64,000 nucleotides of DNA from Budorcas taxicolor (GCF_023091745.1 NC_068912.1:57068567-57132566), one strand, 5' to 3'. Numbered from the stretch's first letter, positions 45,976-58,362 are shown. Translations and numbers: made by a program. Notes: generated from the letters alone by a model not told the origin.

Positions 45976-47699
45976 TCTTTTTGAAAACATTAAAAAAAAT
46001 GAAACCATTTTGAACTTACAAAAAATTTTGCAGTGACCAATTTTTATCTGAATTTCTTTCTGGACTTAAAAGTTCCAAGATCATTCAGATATCCTAAGTT
46101 TGAAACTCTATCAGTGGGAACACAAATCATGATTATAAATTATCTTGGGAGACCTTCCCCCAACCCCCTTTTCAGAGCTCGTTCCATGATAGAAAATCTT
46201 CCTTGTCATCTTGCTGTGCTGAGGGTTGACTTTTTCACTGAGGGTACAGAACTTCCCAGATCTTTTTATGGGGAGAGAGCATGAGGAGGGGCTCATAGTT
46301 TCTGGTTTCTGCTTGTACCCAGTTCTTTTCTCCAGATACCACATGAAATTAAAGATTCAAGGACCTTTCTCAACCGCCTTCCCACTCAAGACAGGGTCGC
46401 ATTGTATGCTCACAGCTACAGTGCTCACTTCTTTCTTTATCTGACACTTAAATATTTCTGTCTTTTTTTGTAAACTCAAATACATATTAAAATATTTTTT
46501 TCACTTTACCTAACATTGCTGGGTGTTTGTAATGGAAGAACTTTCATGTTATCTAATCTGCCTATATTAGTTAACGGTTGACTGTTCTGCTCAAGTTACA
46601 GAAACCTGGATACAAAAAATAGGGATATATTTTTTCACCTAATAAGAAATTCAGAGATTGGCAGCTTTTTGTGTTTCTATTTTGCTATTCTTAGCATGTG
46701 GCTTTTAGCCCCATGTCTCAGGATGGTTCCTATATATCTAGGCATCATACTAATGGCTGAAAAAAGAAGAAAGGTGAAGTCAAAAGGTACTTGCCAGTGG
46801 AGTCTACTTTCTCTCTCTGTCTCTCTCTTTTTAAATCAAGAAAATTTCTTTTTCATAAGCCTCATCTAGTAAACTTTATTTATATCTCTTTGACTAGACA
46901 TGGATCATTCGATTCCTTGTAAAAGCAATAGAATTTGGTAAATGCAGTGTGTGCTGTTGAAAGATACCCATTTTAAAAAATACAAGGCACATTGTCATGC
47001 TGAACAAGATGGGGGTACTGTTACCAAGAAAAAAGAGGAGAATATTTGTAGGACAAGCAACTGTCAATATCTGCCGTGCTTCTGTGGGGCAAGAACTAAA
47101 AGTCTCCTGTTTTCTTTCTGCTACACTGCAACTTTCTCTGTTTTTAGACTATTAAACAGGGCCAGCAACATAACCCTTGTTCAAGAAATAGGAGAAAAGT
47201 GCCCAAGGTACTAAAGTAAAATTAAGGTTTTCTTTCTGTGATTTTTCAACTTTCATAGTATTTTTAATTTGCTACTTAATGTCATTCTAAGCAAAGAATA
47301 AATAAAATTTTAGATTGTTAGCATGAATTTTACCTTGTATCTTCATATTGTACAATGGCAGTTTTAAAATGCAAATATAAGAACATTTAACATGCATATA
47401 ATTATTGAAATTACACAATTTGTACTTCTAAGTGTGTTCATTTCTGTTTCATTCTTACTGAAATCATGGAGATGCTGTACAAATCTAACTCAATTTTTAA
47501 AATTCATTTCTTGATTTATATACATTCTACCAATGGGTTAATGATGAATAAGGAAGGACTGAAAGGAAGAGGAACTGTAGGTTGCCCTTTCCTTCTCTCA
47601 TCATTTTCAGTGTCAGCGGTTGGAAGCTTCCATTGGTCTGCCAGAATTCTTTATCCATGGAGTGTTGTCAATACTATGTGAATGTGACTGCAAGGACCA
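45976..47699. other. Intergenic, no gene recognised
   Basis: AT-rich DNA. The stretch 46565-46830 resembles an old interspersed repeat whose family I cannot name. The open frames at 46033-46284, 46942-47214 and 47466-47681 have no recognisable product. Confidence 0.4.
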
Positions 47700-48060
47700 G
47701 CAGTGAACACATATATCTCAAACTGCTGATATAGAAAGATTTCTAAGATATAATACTAAAAAGAACAAGGTGTGGAGCAGTGTGTGAGTCTTTGTATATA
47801 AAAAAAGAATGTTATGTATATATAAGTACATTGCATGTGCACAGTTTTTAAATAATAAGAATTTTAAGAAACTTTCCACAGTGGTTATCTTTGGGGAAAA
47901 GGTACAGTATAGTAAGGAGTGGGAAGGATTGATAGTTTTCACTTTTCATTTTGTGTCTTTCTTTACTGCTTGGATTTTCAGCATGTGTGTATGTGTGTAT
48001 GCAGACACATATATAACATTTTGTGTATATTTTAATTTTTTGATTTTAGAGTAGTATTTT
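47700..48060 (+). repeat. Old L1 (L1M) 3' end relic
   Basis: The phrases aagaacaaggtgtggagcag, cacagtggttatctttgggg and ctgcttggattttcagcatg follow the 3' end of old L1 elements. Confidence 0.6.
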
Positions 48061-48639
48061 ATTGATTTAATAAATGTGATGCATACTCATTAAAGTATTC
48101 AAATGGACAGAAGAAAGCAACCACCAACCCAAAATAACCACCCAGAAATAGCCAATGTCAACATTTGGAGAAAATCTCTTTCTATATAAATATAGATGTA
48201 GAGTGAGTTGAGAGAGACCCTGAAGGAAAAATTAAAAAAAGAGAAAGAGTTATAAAAGGTAATAAATTAAATTTACTTGAATTTAATGGAAACAAAAAAC
48301 TGTAGTGAAAAATGAATAGCTAAACTTCATTTTTTTTTTCCACAACAGGTATTAGATCCTAAAAAACCCCTCTTGGAGTCACTGGGGTCATTTTGTATGA
48401 GTTTTTTTCCCCCTCCTTTGACCACCTGTTTCAGTCTTAGACATTGTCTATTACCTTAATTATGTAAATGATGAGACAATGAGAACTCATTTTTTTTTTC
48501 ACTTTTTCTTTGTTTCCCTCAAATTTATACTGCTTTTATTATTTCTACTTTTCAGTAGAGGGTTAAATGGAAAGTCAGCACTAATGGACAGTTCAGTGTC
48601 ACTGTAGTATGTAGAAAAACAAGCCCTCTTACATACTGT

Positions 48640-48849
48640 TGAAGGAAGTATACATTCATGATGAAGACATTGGAATGATCATTTGCATATTTATCAAAAT
48701 TTAAAATATGTAAACCCTTGGGCTCAGCAATTCTACCTGTAGGGATCTATCCAAAGACATGTTTGTACAGAGATAGGTATACAAAGTTTTTTTTTTGTAA
48801 TACTATTTTTAATACTAAAAAGCTGGAAACAATTTAAATATTAATCAGT
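48640..48849 (+). repeat. Old L1 relic, left half split by BovB
   Basis: The phrases gggctcagcaattctacctg, tagggatctatccaaagaca and aaaagctggaaacaatttaa belong to an old L1 3' region. It continues right of the BovB at 49627. Confidence 0.7.
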
Positions 48850-48860
48850 AAGGAAAAATA

Positions 48861-49615
48861 TGCAGATGACACCACCCTTACAGCAGAAAGTGAAGAAGAA
48901 CTAAAGAGCCTCTTGATGAAAGTGAAAGAGGAGAGTGAAAAAGTTGGCTTAAAGCTCAACATTCAGAAAACTAAGATCATGGCATCCGGTCCCATCACTT
49001 CATGGCAAATAGATGGGAAAACAGTGGAAAGAGTAGCTGACTTTATTTTGGGGGGCTCCAAAATCACTGCAGATGGTGATTGCAGCCATGAAATTAAAAG
49101 ACGCTTACTCCTTGAAAGTTATGACTAACCTAAGCAGAGACATTACTTTGCCAACAAAGATCCATCTAGTCAAGGCTGTGGTTTTTCCAGTAGTCATGTA
49201 TGGATGTGAGAGTTGGACTATAAAGAAAGCTGAGCACAGAAGAATTGATGCTTTTTGAACTGTGGTGTTGGAGAAGACTCTTGAGAGTCCCTTGGACTTC
49301 AAGGAGGTCCAACCAGTCCATCCTAAAGGAGATCGGTCCTGGGTGTTCATTGGAATGACTGATGCTAAAGCTGAAACTCCAGTACTTTGGCCACCTGATG
49401 CAAAGAGCTGACTCATTTGGAAAGACCCTGATGCTGGGAAAGATTGAGGGCAGGAGGAGAAGGGGACGACAAAAGATGAAGATAGTTGGATGGCATCACC
49501 AACTCAATGGATATGGGTTTGGGTGAACTCTGGGAGTTGCTGATGGACAGGGAGGCCTGGCAGGCTGTGGCTCATGGGATTGCAAAGAGTCAGACACGAC
49601 TGAGTGACTGAACTG
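48861..49615 (+). mobile_element. BovB LINE, 5'-truncated at the YADD motif
   Basis: It begins within the RT motif C codons (tatgcagatgacaccaccct) and runs to the 3' end (gactgagtgactgaactgaa). The perfect 11-bp duplication aaggaaaaata lies at 48850-48860 and 49616-49626. ORF segments at 48913-49128 and 49073-49258 are frameshifted. It splits an old L1. Confidence 0.96.
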
Positions 49616-49626
49616 AAGGAAAAATA

Positions 49627-49950
49627 GTTTTATGACTTATAATACATTCATAATTTGGAATATTATGCGCTTGTTGAAAGAATGATGATAAATATGTACT
49701 AAAATGGAAAAAAGTCTCAATTATATTAAGAGAAAAAAGCAAGTCATATATTATACTTACCGTATGATTCCACTTATTTATTATAAGATAATATACATAT
49801 ACATAAAAATTTATACACCTATACTGGTACAGACTGGTACACAGAGACAGAGACAGAGGAAGGGACTGGGAAGATAAAGAGGAACTTTAACATTAAACTA
49901 TATTGTATTTACTTAAACTGCTTTAGTGTTTTACAACAGAAATGTATACA
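49627..49950 (+). repeat. Old L1 relic, right half
   Basis: Continuation of 48640-48849: ttggaatattatgcgcttgt, gtatgattccacttatttat and gagacagagacagaggaagg occur in the usual order of an old L1 3' UTR. Confidence 0.65.
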
Positions 49951-50671
49951 TTGTCTAAAAGAGAGGGAGGAAAAAAAGAAAATAACTCATTTCTTCTCAA
50001 ATATTTAATATGTGAGAGTAAGCTACCTAATTAATTTTGTCTAGTATTTCCTATTTAAGGATTAATATGATGAGTAAATCTGCATTATATTTCAAGTGAA
50101 ATAAAAAAACAGACTAGCTTCTGACACAATCCATGTAACTTGCCATGGATGTTAGCCAAAAAGTCAAAACTCCCTCAGTTCAAAATAACATTTCTTTCTT
50201 ATCATGCTTAGGATCTTGGAATAATTTAATTCACCACAGTTGTTGTTCCTGAGTGAAAGTCCTAGGCTAATAGCAATGTTACTCTTTCAAAGAGTTTCTA
50301 GAAATATATTGGTCTTTAAGCCTATGTTTTCACTGGAAAAACTACTCATTCCACTATAAAATAAAAGCTTGATTATAGTTTTATTTTATACTTTAGTTAA
50401 TGGTAATATTTCATGACTTGGGATAAAGACTAAAAGAAAGAGTGAAATAACAGGTTGGCCCACGTTGTTGTAATTTAGGTTAATATGACTCATTCTTGCA
50501 ATAAGCTTTGTATACTGAAAGGTACGTATCAGTTATTCACTGATGCTTTGAGATATGAGAGTAAGGAGACAACATCACCAAGTACAAAGGTGTAAGTTTT
50601 AACTCTTTAACTCTCAAGGAAAATTTCAAAATGATCTACTTACCTGTTGCTTCCTTTCCTACACTTCCCTC
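49951..50671. other. Intergenic, nothing recognised
   Basis: AT-rich sequence with no recognisable gene, RNA or named repeat. Confidence 0.45.
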
Positions 50672-50872
50672 ATAGCTCAGTCAAAAAGAATCTGCCTGCA
50701 ATGCAGGAGACCCGGGTTCAGTTCCCGGATTGGGAAGATCCCCTGGAGAAGGAAATGGCAACCCACTCCAGTATTCTTACCTGTAGAATTCCAGGGACAG
50801 AGGAGCCTGGCAGGCTATAGTCGATGGGGTCGCAGGAGTCAGACATGACTTAGCGACTAAACGGCAACTAAC
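50672..50872 (+). mobile_element. Bov-tA SINE
   Basis: Head ttccctcatagctcagtcaa with gcctgcaatgcaggagaccc, body with ggaaatggcaacccactcca, ending gtcagacatgacttagcgac. Confidence 0.94.
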
Positions 50873-50984
50873 CTGTTGGTTACCAATCAGATCAATTAAC
50901 GAACACCTATTATAAGCAATCCCTTGGTAAATTCAGTAGAGGACACCAGCCAATACAAAACTGTGCTTTCTAACAAAGGACAGG

Positions 50985-51185
50985 GCTTCCCTGGTGGCTC
51001 AGACTGTAGAGTCTGCCTAAAGTGCAGGAGACCTAGGTTTGATCCCTGGGTTGGGAAGATACCCTGCAGAAGGAAACAGCAACCCACTCCAGTATTCTTG
51101 CCTGGAAAATCCTGGAAGGAAGAAGCCTGGCAGGCTATAGTCCACGGAGTCAGACACAACTGAGTGACTTCACTTTCACTTTCAC
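50985..51185 (+). mobile_element. Bov-tA SINE
   Basis: Head gggcttccctggtggctcag, body with ttgggaagataccctgcaga, ending cagacacaactgagtgactt and a cactttcactttca tail. Confidence 0.94.
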
Positions 51186-51215
51186 CTTCTATCAAAGGAC
51201 AGGCACACATAAGAT

Positions 51216-51290
51216 ATTGTTGTTATTCAGTCACTAAGTCATGTCTGACTCTTTGCGAGTCCATGGACTGTAGCATGCCAGGCCTCCCTA
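51216..51290 (-). mobile_element. BovB/Bov-tA 3' fragment
   Basis: A gttgttattcagtcactaag tail-like start, then agtcatgtctgactctttgc and gtccatggactgtagcatgc: a short reverse-complement 3' end. Confidence 0.82.
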
Positions 51291-51867
51291 TGGAAAGTCA
51301 AATCTAAGAAAGTCTAGTTTTGAATGCATTTAAGTGGTTGTGCTAGAATTAAGGATATCCAGAAGTCTTGCTCAGAGGCAGGGAATGCGATCCTTGTTCT
51401 CTGAGGGCATATAGTCTAGTTTTGTTCACATGCAAAGGAAATCTACACTGTGAGGCTGTGTGATGCCAACTATTAATTGAATGGAACAGGTGAGTGTTAC
51501 AGAAAGTCACAGAAAGGATACATTATTACTCTACTACACATGGAGTAGTCAGGTAAACCTCACAGCATGAGACAGGAGATATCTAATAATGCTTAGAAGG
51601 CAGCTGGAAATATGTAACTGAAGCTTGGGTAAGCACACTAGTTTAAAGGTACCTTTGTTGGAGTATTTGCATAGATGTGATAGATAAGATTTCCACTAAG
51701 GGATATATAGTGAGAAGGAAAGGATGGTTAAAACTTGAAAAGAATAAGACACTGTGGAAATAAGGACAGATTTTTAAAAAATAATAGAACATTTGGAAAT
51801 TCAAAATGCAGTCATTAAAAATCCTATGGACTGATTAATAGCTTATGAAGATATATTAGTAAATGAA

Positions 51868-52066
51868 GATTGTTGTTTTTTAGGCACTAAGTGATGTCTG
51901 ATTCTTTTGTGACACCATGGACTGTAGCCCATCACGTTCATCAGGTTCCATGGGATTTTTCAGGTAAGAATACTGGAGTGGGTTGCCGTTTTCTTTTCCA
52001 GAGCATCTTCCCAACCCACGGATTGAATGTGCCTCCTGCATTGCAGGCAGATGGGAAGCTCTAGTA
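51868..52066 (-). mobile_element. Bov-tA SINE
   Basis: Reverse complement: gtgatgtctgattcttttgt, gaatactggagtgggttgcc, cctcctgcattgcaggcaga. The outer end of the tRNA-like head is truncated. Confidence 0.88.
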
Positions 52067-52151
52067 AATGAAGGTATCTCTGAGAAAATTATACAGAAGG
52101 GAAGTATGAAGAAGTAGGGAATGGAAAGTATGAATTAAGAAAAATGAGAGG

Positions 52152-52455
52152 GACTTCTTTTGTGGTCCAGTGGTTGAGAGTCCGCCTTGCAATGCAGGAG
52201 ATGCAGTTCAATCCCTGGTCTGGGAGGATTCCATGTGCTGGGGAGCAACTAAGCTTATATAGCACAACTGAGCCTGCGCATCGCAGCTACTGAAACCCGT
52301 GTGCCCTAGAGTCTGTCCTCTGCCACAAGAGAAGCCACTGCAATGAAAAGCCAGCACACCATAGCTAGAGAGCAGCCCCGACTCATCACAACTAGAGAAA
52401 GCCTGATGCAGCAATGAAGACCCAGTACAGTCAAAAATAACTAAAAAAAATAATA
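52152..52455 (+). mobile_element. CHR-2-type tRNA SINE
   Basis: It begins gacttcttttgtggtccagtgg and continues with gcctgcgcatcgcagctact, gaagccactgcaatgaaaag and gcagcaatgaagacccagta, then an A-rich tail. It is a cetartiodactyl tRNA-derived SINE distinct from Bov-tA. Confidence 0.85.
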
Positions 52456-53639
52456 AAAGGAAAATGAAGTTAGGATGAGAGTTCAATATGTTATTCAGTA
52501 AGATTCCCAGCAAGCGAGATAAGAAAGTGAGAGACAAATTTGATGAGATAATGGTTGATAATTTCAAAACTTTCAAAGAATTGATGAAATAATGTCTCAA
52601 AGCTAATAATCACGAGCCTTAAGCAAAATAAAAAGAAGTATACTCTAGGCACACTGTGATAAATTGGAATACTGCAAAAACAAAGATAAAATCTAGAAAG
52701 GAATCAGATATAAGAGATAAATTACTTGCAAATAACTATTGGATTAGCAGTAGAACAACAACAGATTTCTCAAGCATAGTGTGGAAGCCAGAAGTTAATT
52801 AAACAGTATCTTCAAGGAGCTGAGGAAAAACCAATAAACTTAGAATTTAATATGTAACTAAACTATCTATAGTTCCAAGTAATGTAACCTTTCAGACAAA
52901 GATTGAGAAAATTTGCTTCTCAGGGTTTGTCACTGAAAAACTAAAATATCCACATTAACTGTACATTGTTTAAAGACATATTCACATATGTTATATATGT
53001 ATCATATGCAGTACATATAAGTGGTAAAATTATAAAAACAAGCATGGGAATGAAAATACCTAATTCAAACTAGTGTTTTTCTGTGAGAGAAGGGAAGAGA
53101 ATGGAATTGGAGTTTCATTTGTATCTGTTTAAGTGTATATGGGCATTCATTACATTTTTTAGACATTTTTTGGCTTACTTGAAATATGTTTTAAAAGAGA
53201 GGATGGAGTTTTAAGAAATGAATGATCTACAATATAAAATACTGCATGAGAAAATGAGAACAGGAAAGTCCACAGAGCTGGGTACTGGAAGCCCCTTGAA
53301 TATGCTTCAGAGAATTGTTTAAGAGAAAGGAGAATGAAAACATCTTTTCCAGCCTGCTTGCATCTATTCCTGTCATTTCTCCCCTCCTGTTACAGTGAGA
53401 GATGTTCCTCTGCCCATCGAAGTTCAGTCTTTTCCTTATATATTCTGGATCTTACCTCTCCCACCTGTTTAGAGCCCATATATTTACCCCTGTCTGTCCT
53501 GTATTTTCATTTTCTCCGTTTCTACAAGTTCCTTTCCAATATTTAAACATGCTTAAATCTCTCCTTCTTTAAATTCCTAGTCCACCTAATTGCTTCAAAA
53601 CCAAATACTGCCTTTTTTCACTCTCACAATCCTATTTCT
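52456..53639. other. Intergenic, nothing recognised
   Basis: AT-rich DNA. 'gaaagtgagagacaaatttg' and 'ctcaagcatagtgtggaagc' resemble old L1 internal sequence but were not placed with confidence. Confidence 0.35.
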
Positions 53640-54005
53640 CTTGATGCTTTTGAACTGTGGTGTTGAAGAAGACTCTTGAGAGTCCCTTGGACAGCAAGGA
53701 AATCAAACCAGTCAATTGTAAAAGAAATCAGTCCTAAATATTCATTGGAATGACTTATGATGATGCTAAAGCTCCAATATGTTGGCCATCAGATGCAAAG
53801 AACTGACTCATTAGAAAAGACCCTGATGCTGGAAAGATTGAAGGCAGGAGGGGAAGGGGACAACAGTGGATGAGATACTTGGATGGCATTACTGACTGAG
53901 TTTGAGCAAGCTCCAGGAGTTTGTGATGGACAGGGAAGCCTGGCGTGCTGCCGTCCATGGGGTCCCAAATAGTCAGACGTGATTGAGCAACTGAGCTGAA
54001 CTGAA
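53640..54005 (+). mobile_element. BovB LINE, 5'-truncated 3' end
   Basis: From ttgatgcttttgaactgtgg through cttgagagtcccttggacag to gattgagcaactgagctgaactgaa. Confidence 0.93.
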
Positions 54006-54259
54006 TTATCTTCTTCAGTCAAACATCTTCAAAGAATTATCTCCAAGTAGTGTCTCAAAGTCTATACCTCCTATTTACCTCTGAAACCACTCTAATGTAG
54101 CTCCTCTCCTCCCATTCTACAAACAATTTTCTCAAGGTCACCAGTGATTTCTGTCTTGACCTTTTACAATTACTTATTATTTCACGCTACTTCCTTCTTA
54201 TTCATCATTATAATAAATGTAGTATTTCTTGAACATTTATCATATACCAGGCATTGTTA

Positions 54260-54445
54260 GGGCTCCCCAGGTGGCGCTAGTGGTAAAGAAACCGCCTGCA
54301 AATGAAGGAGACTTAAGAGATGTGGGTTTGGTCCCCTGGAGAAAGAAATGGCAACCCACTCCAGTATTCTTGCCTTGAGAATCCTATGAACAGAGGAGCC
54401 TGGTGGACTATGGTGCATAGGATCAAGAAGAGTTGGACACAAAGT
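54260..54445 (+). mobile_element. Bov-tA SINE, shortened
   Basis: Head ggctccccaggtggcgctag, then tttggtcccctggagaaaga (part of the middle missing), ending aagagttggacaca. Confidence 0.88.
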
Positions 54446-54739
54446 ACTTAATGTACATTGTTGCCTTCTTGAAACTTCTCTTCATTTGGTTTCCATGACA
54501 TAACACTCCTCTGATTTTCCTTCTCAAGTAGATACTCTTTGGTTTTCTTACTCATCCTCATCTCTTTATCTTTAATAGAGATGAAGTTCCTCAAGACATC
54601 ATCTTTATTCTTCTATTCTTCTCACTTAATGCCATAGTGATTGCTTCCACTGATATACATCTATATATACACAGATGACTTTCAGTTTTATTTTCATTTC
54701 TTCCAGTAGTATTTAGGCATGTAGTTCTTCAAAAAGATA

Positions 54740-54890
54740 AGAACTCTTTTTTTTTTTTGTTAAATGTAACCACAATACCATTATCATATCTAAAACAAAA
54801 TTAATAGTAATTCCGTAATCTTGGCAAATGCCTGCTCAGTTGGCAACTTCCCAGTTGTCTCATAAATATCATAAAATTCAGGTTCTAATG
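54740..54890 (+). repeat. Old L1 3' UTR relic
   Basis: The phrases aaaagataagaactctttt, aaccacaataccattatcat and ccagttgtctcataaatatc are characteristic of an old mammalian L1 3' UTR. Confidence 0.6.
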
Positions 54891-54903
54891 ATGTTACTCA
54901 CTT

Positions 54904-55252
54904 GGACCTCCTCGGTGGTACAGTGATTAAGACTTCACCAACCAGTGCAGGGGACGCAGGTTCAACCCCTCGTTTGGGAAGATTCCACATGCTGCAGAGC
55001 AACTGGGCCCATGTGCCGCAACTCCTGAAGAGTGCGTGCCCTAGAGCCCACATCCCGCAACTACTGAGCCTGCGTGCTGCAGCTACTGAAGCCCGTGTGC
55101 CTAGAGTCTGCACTGTACAACAAGGGAAGCCACTGCAATGAGAAGCCCGTGCACCACAAAGAGTAGCCCCCGCTTGCTGAAACTGGAGAAAACCAATGTG
55201 CAGCAGCAAAGACCCAGGACAGCCAAAAATAAAAATAAATAATTTTTAAAAA
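54904..55252 (+). mobile_element. CHR-2-type tRNA SINE
   Basis: Nearly full length: gacctcctcggtggtacagt, gcagagcaactgggcccatg, gaagccactgcaatgagaag and aaaacc.atgtgcagcagcaaag, ending in an (AAAAATA)n tail. Confidence 0.92.
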
Positions 55253-55297
55253 GTCACTCACTTGATTGCAAGCCTTTAGTGGTTTCTGTTTCATGCA

Positions 55298-55435
55298 TTG
55301 GAGAAGGAAATGGCAACCCACTCCAGTGTTCTTGCCTGGAGAATCCCAGGGACAGAGGAGCCTGTTGGGCTGCCGTCTATGGGGTCGCACAGAGTAGGAC
55401 ACGACTGACGCGACTTAGCAGCAGCAGCAGCAGTA
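55298..55435 (+). mobile_element. Bov-A monomer
   Basis: A single BovB-derived monomer (ggagaaggaaatggcaaccc ... ggacacgactgacgcgactt) with an (AGC)n tail. It matches the right half of Bov-A2. Confidence 0.92.
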
Positions 55436-55531
55436 TTGTTAGAATAAAGAACAAAATCTATAACCCATCCTGCAGATATTGCATGATTTTTCCTGGTTTA
55501 TCTAGTCAGTCAGATCAATAGAATTGAAGCT

Positions 55532-55958
55532 CAGTTCAGTTCAGTCGCTCAGTTGTGTCCAACTCTTTGGGACCCCATGGACTGCAGCATGCCAGGCTTT
55601 CCTGTCCATCACAAACTCCCGGAGCGTGCTCAAAATCAGACGGTGAGGCCATCCAACTATCTCATCCTCTGTTGTCCCCTTCCCCTCCTGCCTTCAATCT
55701 TTCCAGCATCAGGGTCTTTTCTAATGAGTCAGTTCTTCACATCAGGTGGCCAAAGTATTGGAGCTTCAGCTTCATCATCAGGGCTTCCAATGTATGTTCA
55801 GGACTGATCTCCTTTAGGATTGACTGGTTTGGTCTCCTTGCAGTCCAAGGGACTCTCAAGAGTCTTCTCCAACACTACAGTTCAAAAGCATCAGTTCTAT
55901 GGCGCCAAGCTTTTTTTTATAGTCCAACTCACATCCATACATGACTACTGGAAAAACC
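55532..55958 (-). mobile_element. BovB LINE, 5'-truncated 3' end
   Basis: Reverse complement from cagttcagttcagtcgctca to catgactactggaaaaacc. The flanks atagaattgaagct at 55518-55531 and 55959-55972 match over 14 bp; the first bases may also belong to the element. Confidence 0.95.
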
Positions 55959-56252
55959 ATAGAATTGAAGCTAGAAACCTAAAATGTTTCACATCTATTA
56001 TCTTAACAATATTGTTAACAACATTGTTAATTGGCTATCCACCAATACAAATAAAAAGTTTTTAAAAAGTAAAATAAAATAAGCTATTGGTATAAAAAAG
56101 TCTTTATAATAAGTGTCTAGCACATATTAATTGCAGGTAATAAATACTCATTTTGAACAAATGAATGAGATGTTTGGGGAAGCATTTAGATTAGTTCCTG
56201 ACAGACAGTACCAAAGTTGATTTTCCTTTTTCATTTTAAACATTTACATTGT

Positions 56253-56392
56253 CAGGAAGATCCCCAGGAGAAGGAAATGGCAACCCACTCCAGTATTCTT
56301 GCTTGGAGAATTCCATGAACAGAGGAGCCTGGCAGGCTATAATCCATGGGGTCGCAAAGAGTTGACACAACTGAGTGACTCACTCACGTTAG
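56253..56392 (+). mobile_element. Bov-tA body fragment
   Basis: The body only: caggaagatccccaggagaa, cttgcttggagaattccatg, gggtcgcaaagagttgacac. Confidence 0.9.
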
Positions 56393-56487
56393 ATGTTGGT
56401 ATTTTATTTAATGGAATGCTGTTAGGTTTTTAAAAAACTATGTGTTTTAAATGTTTTAGATGGCTACAGATGTCCACAGATGTCCAC

Positions 56488-56696
56488 AGGGCTTTCCTGG
56501 TGGCTCAGTGGTCAAGAATTCACCTGCGGTGCAGGAGACACAAGTTCAATCCTTGGGTTGTGAAGATCCCTTGGAGAAGTGCATGACGACTCACTCCAAT
56601 ATTCTTGCCCGGAGAATCCCATGGACAGAGGAGTCTGGCAGGCTGCAGTTTATAGGGTTGCAAAGTCAGACATAATTTAAGTGACTTAGCATGCAT
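56488..56696 (+). mobile_element. Bov-tA SINE with target-site duplication
   Basis: Head gggctttcctggtggctcag through body to ggttgcaaagtcagacataa. The duplication acagatgtccac occurs before (two tandem copies, about 56467-56488) and after (56703-56714). The target itself was a short tandem repeat, or the left copy was duplicated. Confidence 0.93.
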
Positions 56697-57032
56697 GAAT
56701 GCACAGATGTCCACTAGATGTCAGCCTAACCCAGAATATTAATTGCTAAGAGCATCAAGTATTGAGCATGCTTCCAGTGTTCAACTGAGCTGTTAGAGTC
56801 CCATATTTTAAATTTAATGAAGGATAATATTTTGTGAATACTTTTGAATTTGAGATGTGGATGCTCCATGCTTGTATATTGAGTACTGAGGATATAATTC
56901 TCTTGTGTTGTAGAGGGTTAAAGAGATTTTGGATTCTTTATCAAAGAACTCTACCAATAATAAAATACTTATGAAATATAATAATAAGGTAATAACAACT
57001 CCTGATATTTTTTAGCACCAACTACATGCCAG

Positions 57033-57516
57033 TTCAGTTCAGTTTGGTTCAATTGCTTAGTCGTGTCCGACTCTTTGCAACCCCATGAACTGCAGCATGC
57101 CAGGCCGCCCTGTCCATCACCAACTCCCGGAGTTTACCCAAACTCATGTCCATTGAGTTGGTGATGCCATCCAACCATCTTATCCTCTGTCATCCCCTTC
57201 TCCTCCTGCCCTCAATCTTTCCCAGCATCAGGGTCTTTTCAAATGAGTCAGCTCTTTGTATCAGGTGGCCAAAGTATGGGAATTTCAGCTTCATCATCAG
57301 TCCTTCCAATGAATACCCAGAACTGATCTCCTTTAGGATGGACTGGTTGTATCTCCTTGCAGTCCAAGGGACTCTCAAGAGTATTCTCCAACACCACAGT
57401 TCAAAAGCATCAATTCTTCGGCACTCAACTTTCTTCACAGTCCAACTCTCACATCCATACATGACCACTGGAAAAACCATAGCCTTGACTAGATGGACCT
57501 TTGTTGGCAAAGTAAT
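57033..57516 (-). mobile_element. BovB LINE, 5'-truncated 3' end
   Basis: Reverse complement from agttcagttcagtttggttc to ggacctttgttggcaaagta. The minus frame 57190-57510 is still open over 106 codons of the BovB ORF C-terminus, which suggests a younger copy. Confidence 0.95.
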
Positions 57517-57654
57517 CTTAATTGATTACAAAATCTTGCAGAATAAATAGTATTACTAACCCCTTTCAAAAAATGGAGTTTAAAGAGGTCGAGTAACTAT
57601 TCTTAAGAACTCCAAAAGACATAGAATAACATATCATAATTATTTGTAAAAATC

Positions 57655-57942
57655 AGTTCAGTTCAGTTCAGTCGCTCAGCCGTGTCCGACTCTGCGACCC
57701 CATGAATCGCAGCACGCCAGGCCTCCCTGTCCATCACCAACTCCTGGGGTTCACTCAGATTCACGTCCATCGAGTCAGTGATGCCATCCAGCCATCTCAT
57801 CCTCTGTCGTCCCCTTCTCCTCCTGCCCCCAATCCCTCCCAACATCAAAGTCTTTTCCGATGAGTCAACTCTTCACATGAGGTGGCCAAAGTACTGGAGT
57901 TTCAGCTTTAGCATCATTCCTTCCAAAGAAATCCCAGGGCTG
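57655..57942 (-). mobile_element. BovB LINE, short 3' end
   Basis: Reverse complement from tcagttcagttcagttcagt to gcatcattccttccaaagaa. Confidence 0.94.
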
Positions 57943-57990
57943 TAAAAATAAATATTTATAAAAAACAGACATTTTAACAATGGGGGACTT

Positions 57991-58202
57991 AAGCTTCCCT
58001 GGTGGCTCAGATGGTAAAGCATCTGTCTGCAATGTGGGAGACCCGGTTACAAATCCTGGGTCGGGAAGATCCCCTGGAGAAGGAAATGGCAACCCACTCC
58101 AGTACTCTTGCCTGGAAAATTCCATAGATGGAGGAGCCTGGTAGGCTACAGTCCATGAGGTTGCAAAGAGTCAGTCATGACTGAGCGACTTCACTTTCAC
58201 TT
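57991..58202 (+). mobile_element. Bov-tA SINE
   Basis: Head cttccctggtggctcagatg, body with gggtcgggaagatcccctgg, ending catgactgagcgacttcact. Confidence 0.94.
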
Positions 58203-58261
58203 AACATTTGTTGCTGCTTGGAATTCAGGATTTGTCTGTATGACAACTAAATAAATGAATG

Positions 58262-58362
58262 TTCAAACTACCATACAGTTGTGCTCATTTCAGATGCCAG
58301 CAAGGTAATGCTCAAAATCCTCCAAGCTAGGCTTCAACAGTATGTGAACCAAGAACTTCCTT
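58262..58362 (+). mobile_element. BovB internal fragment without a 3' end
   Basis: ttcaaactaccatacagttg through ggtaatgctcaaaatcctcc to gtgaaccaagaacttcc corresponds to RT-domain codons (compare 62625-62712). Both ends are missing. Confidence 0.88.

Noticed and set aside
57190..57510. 106-codon minus frame as a small gene
   Set aside because: It is the C-terminal part of the BovB ORF in a 5'-truncated copy.
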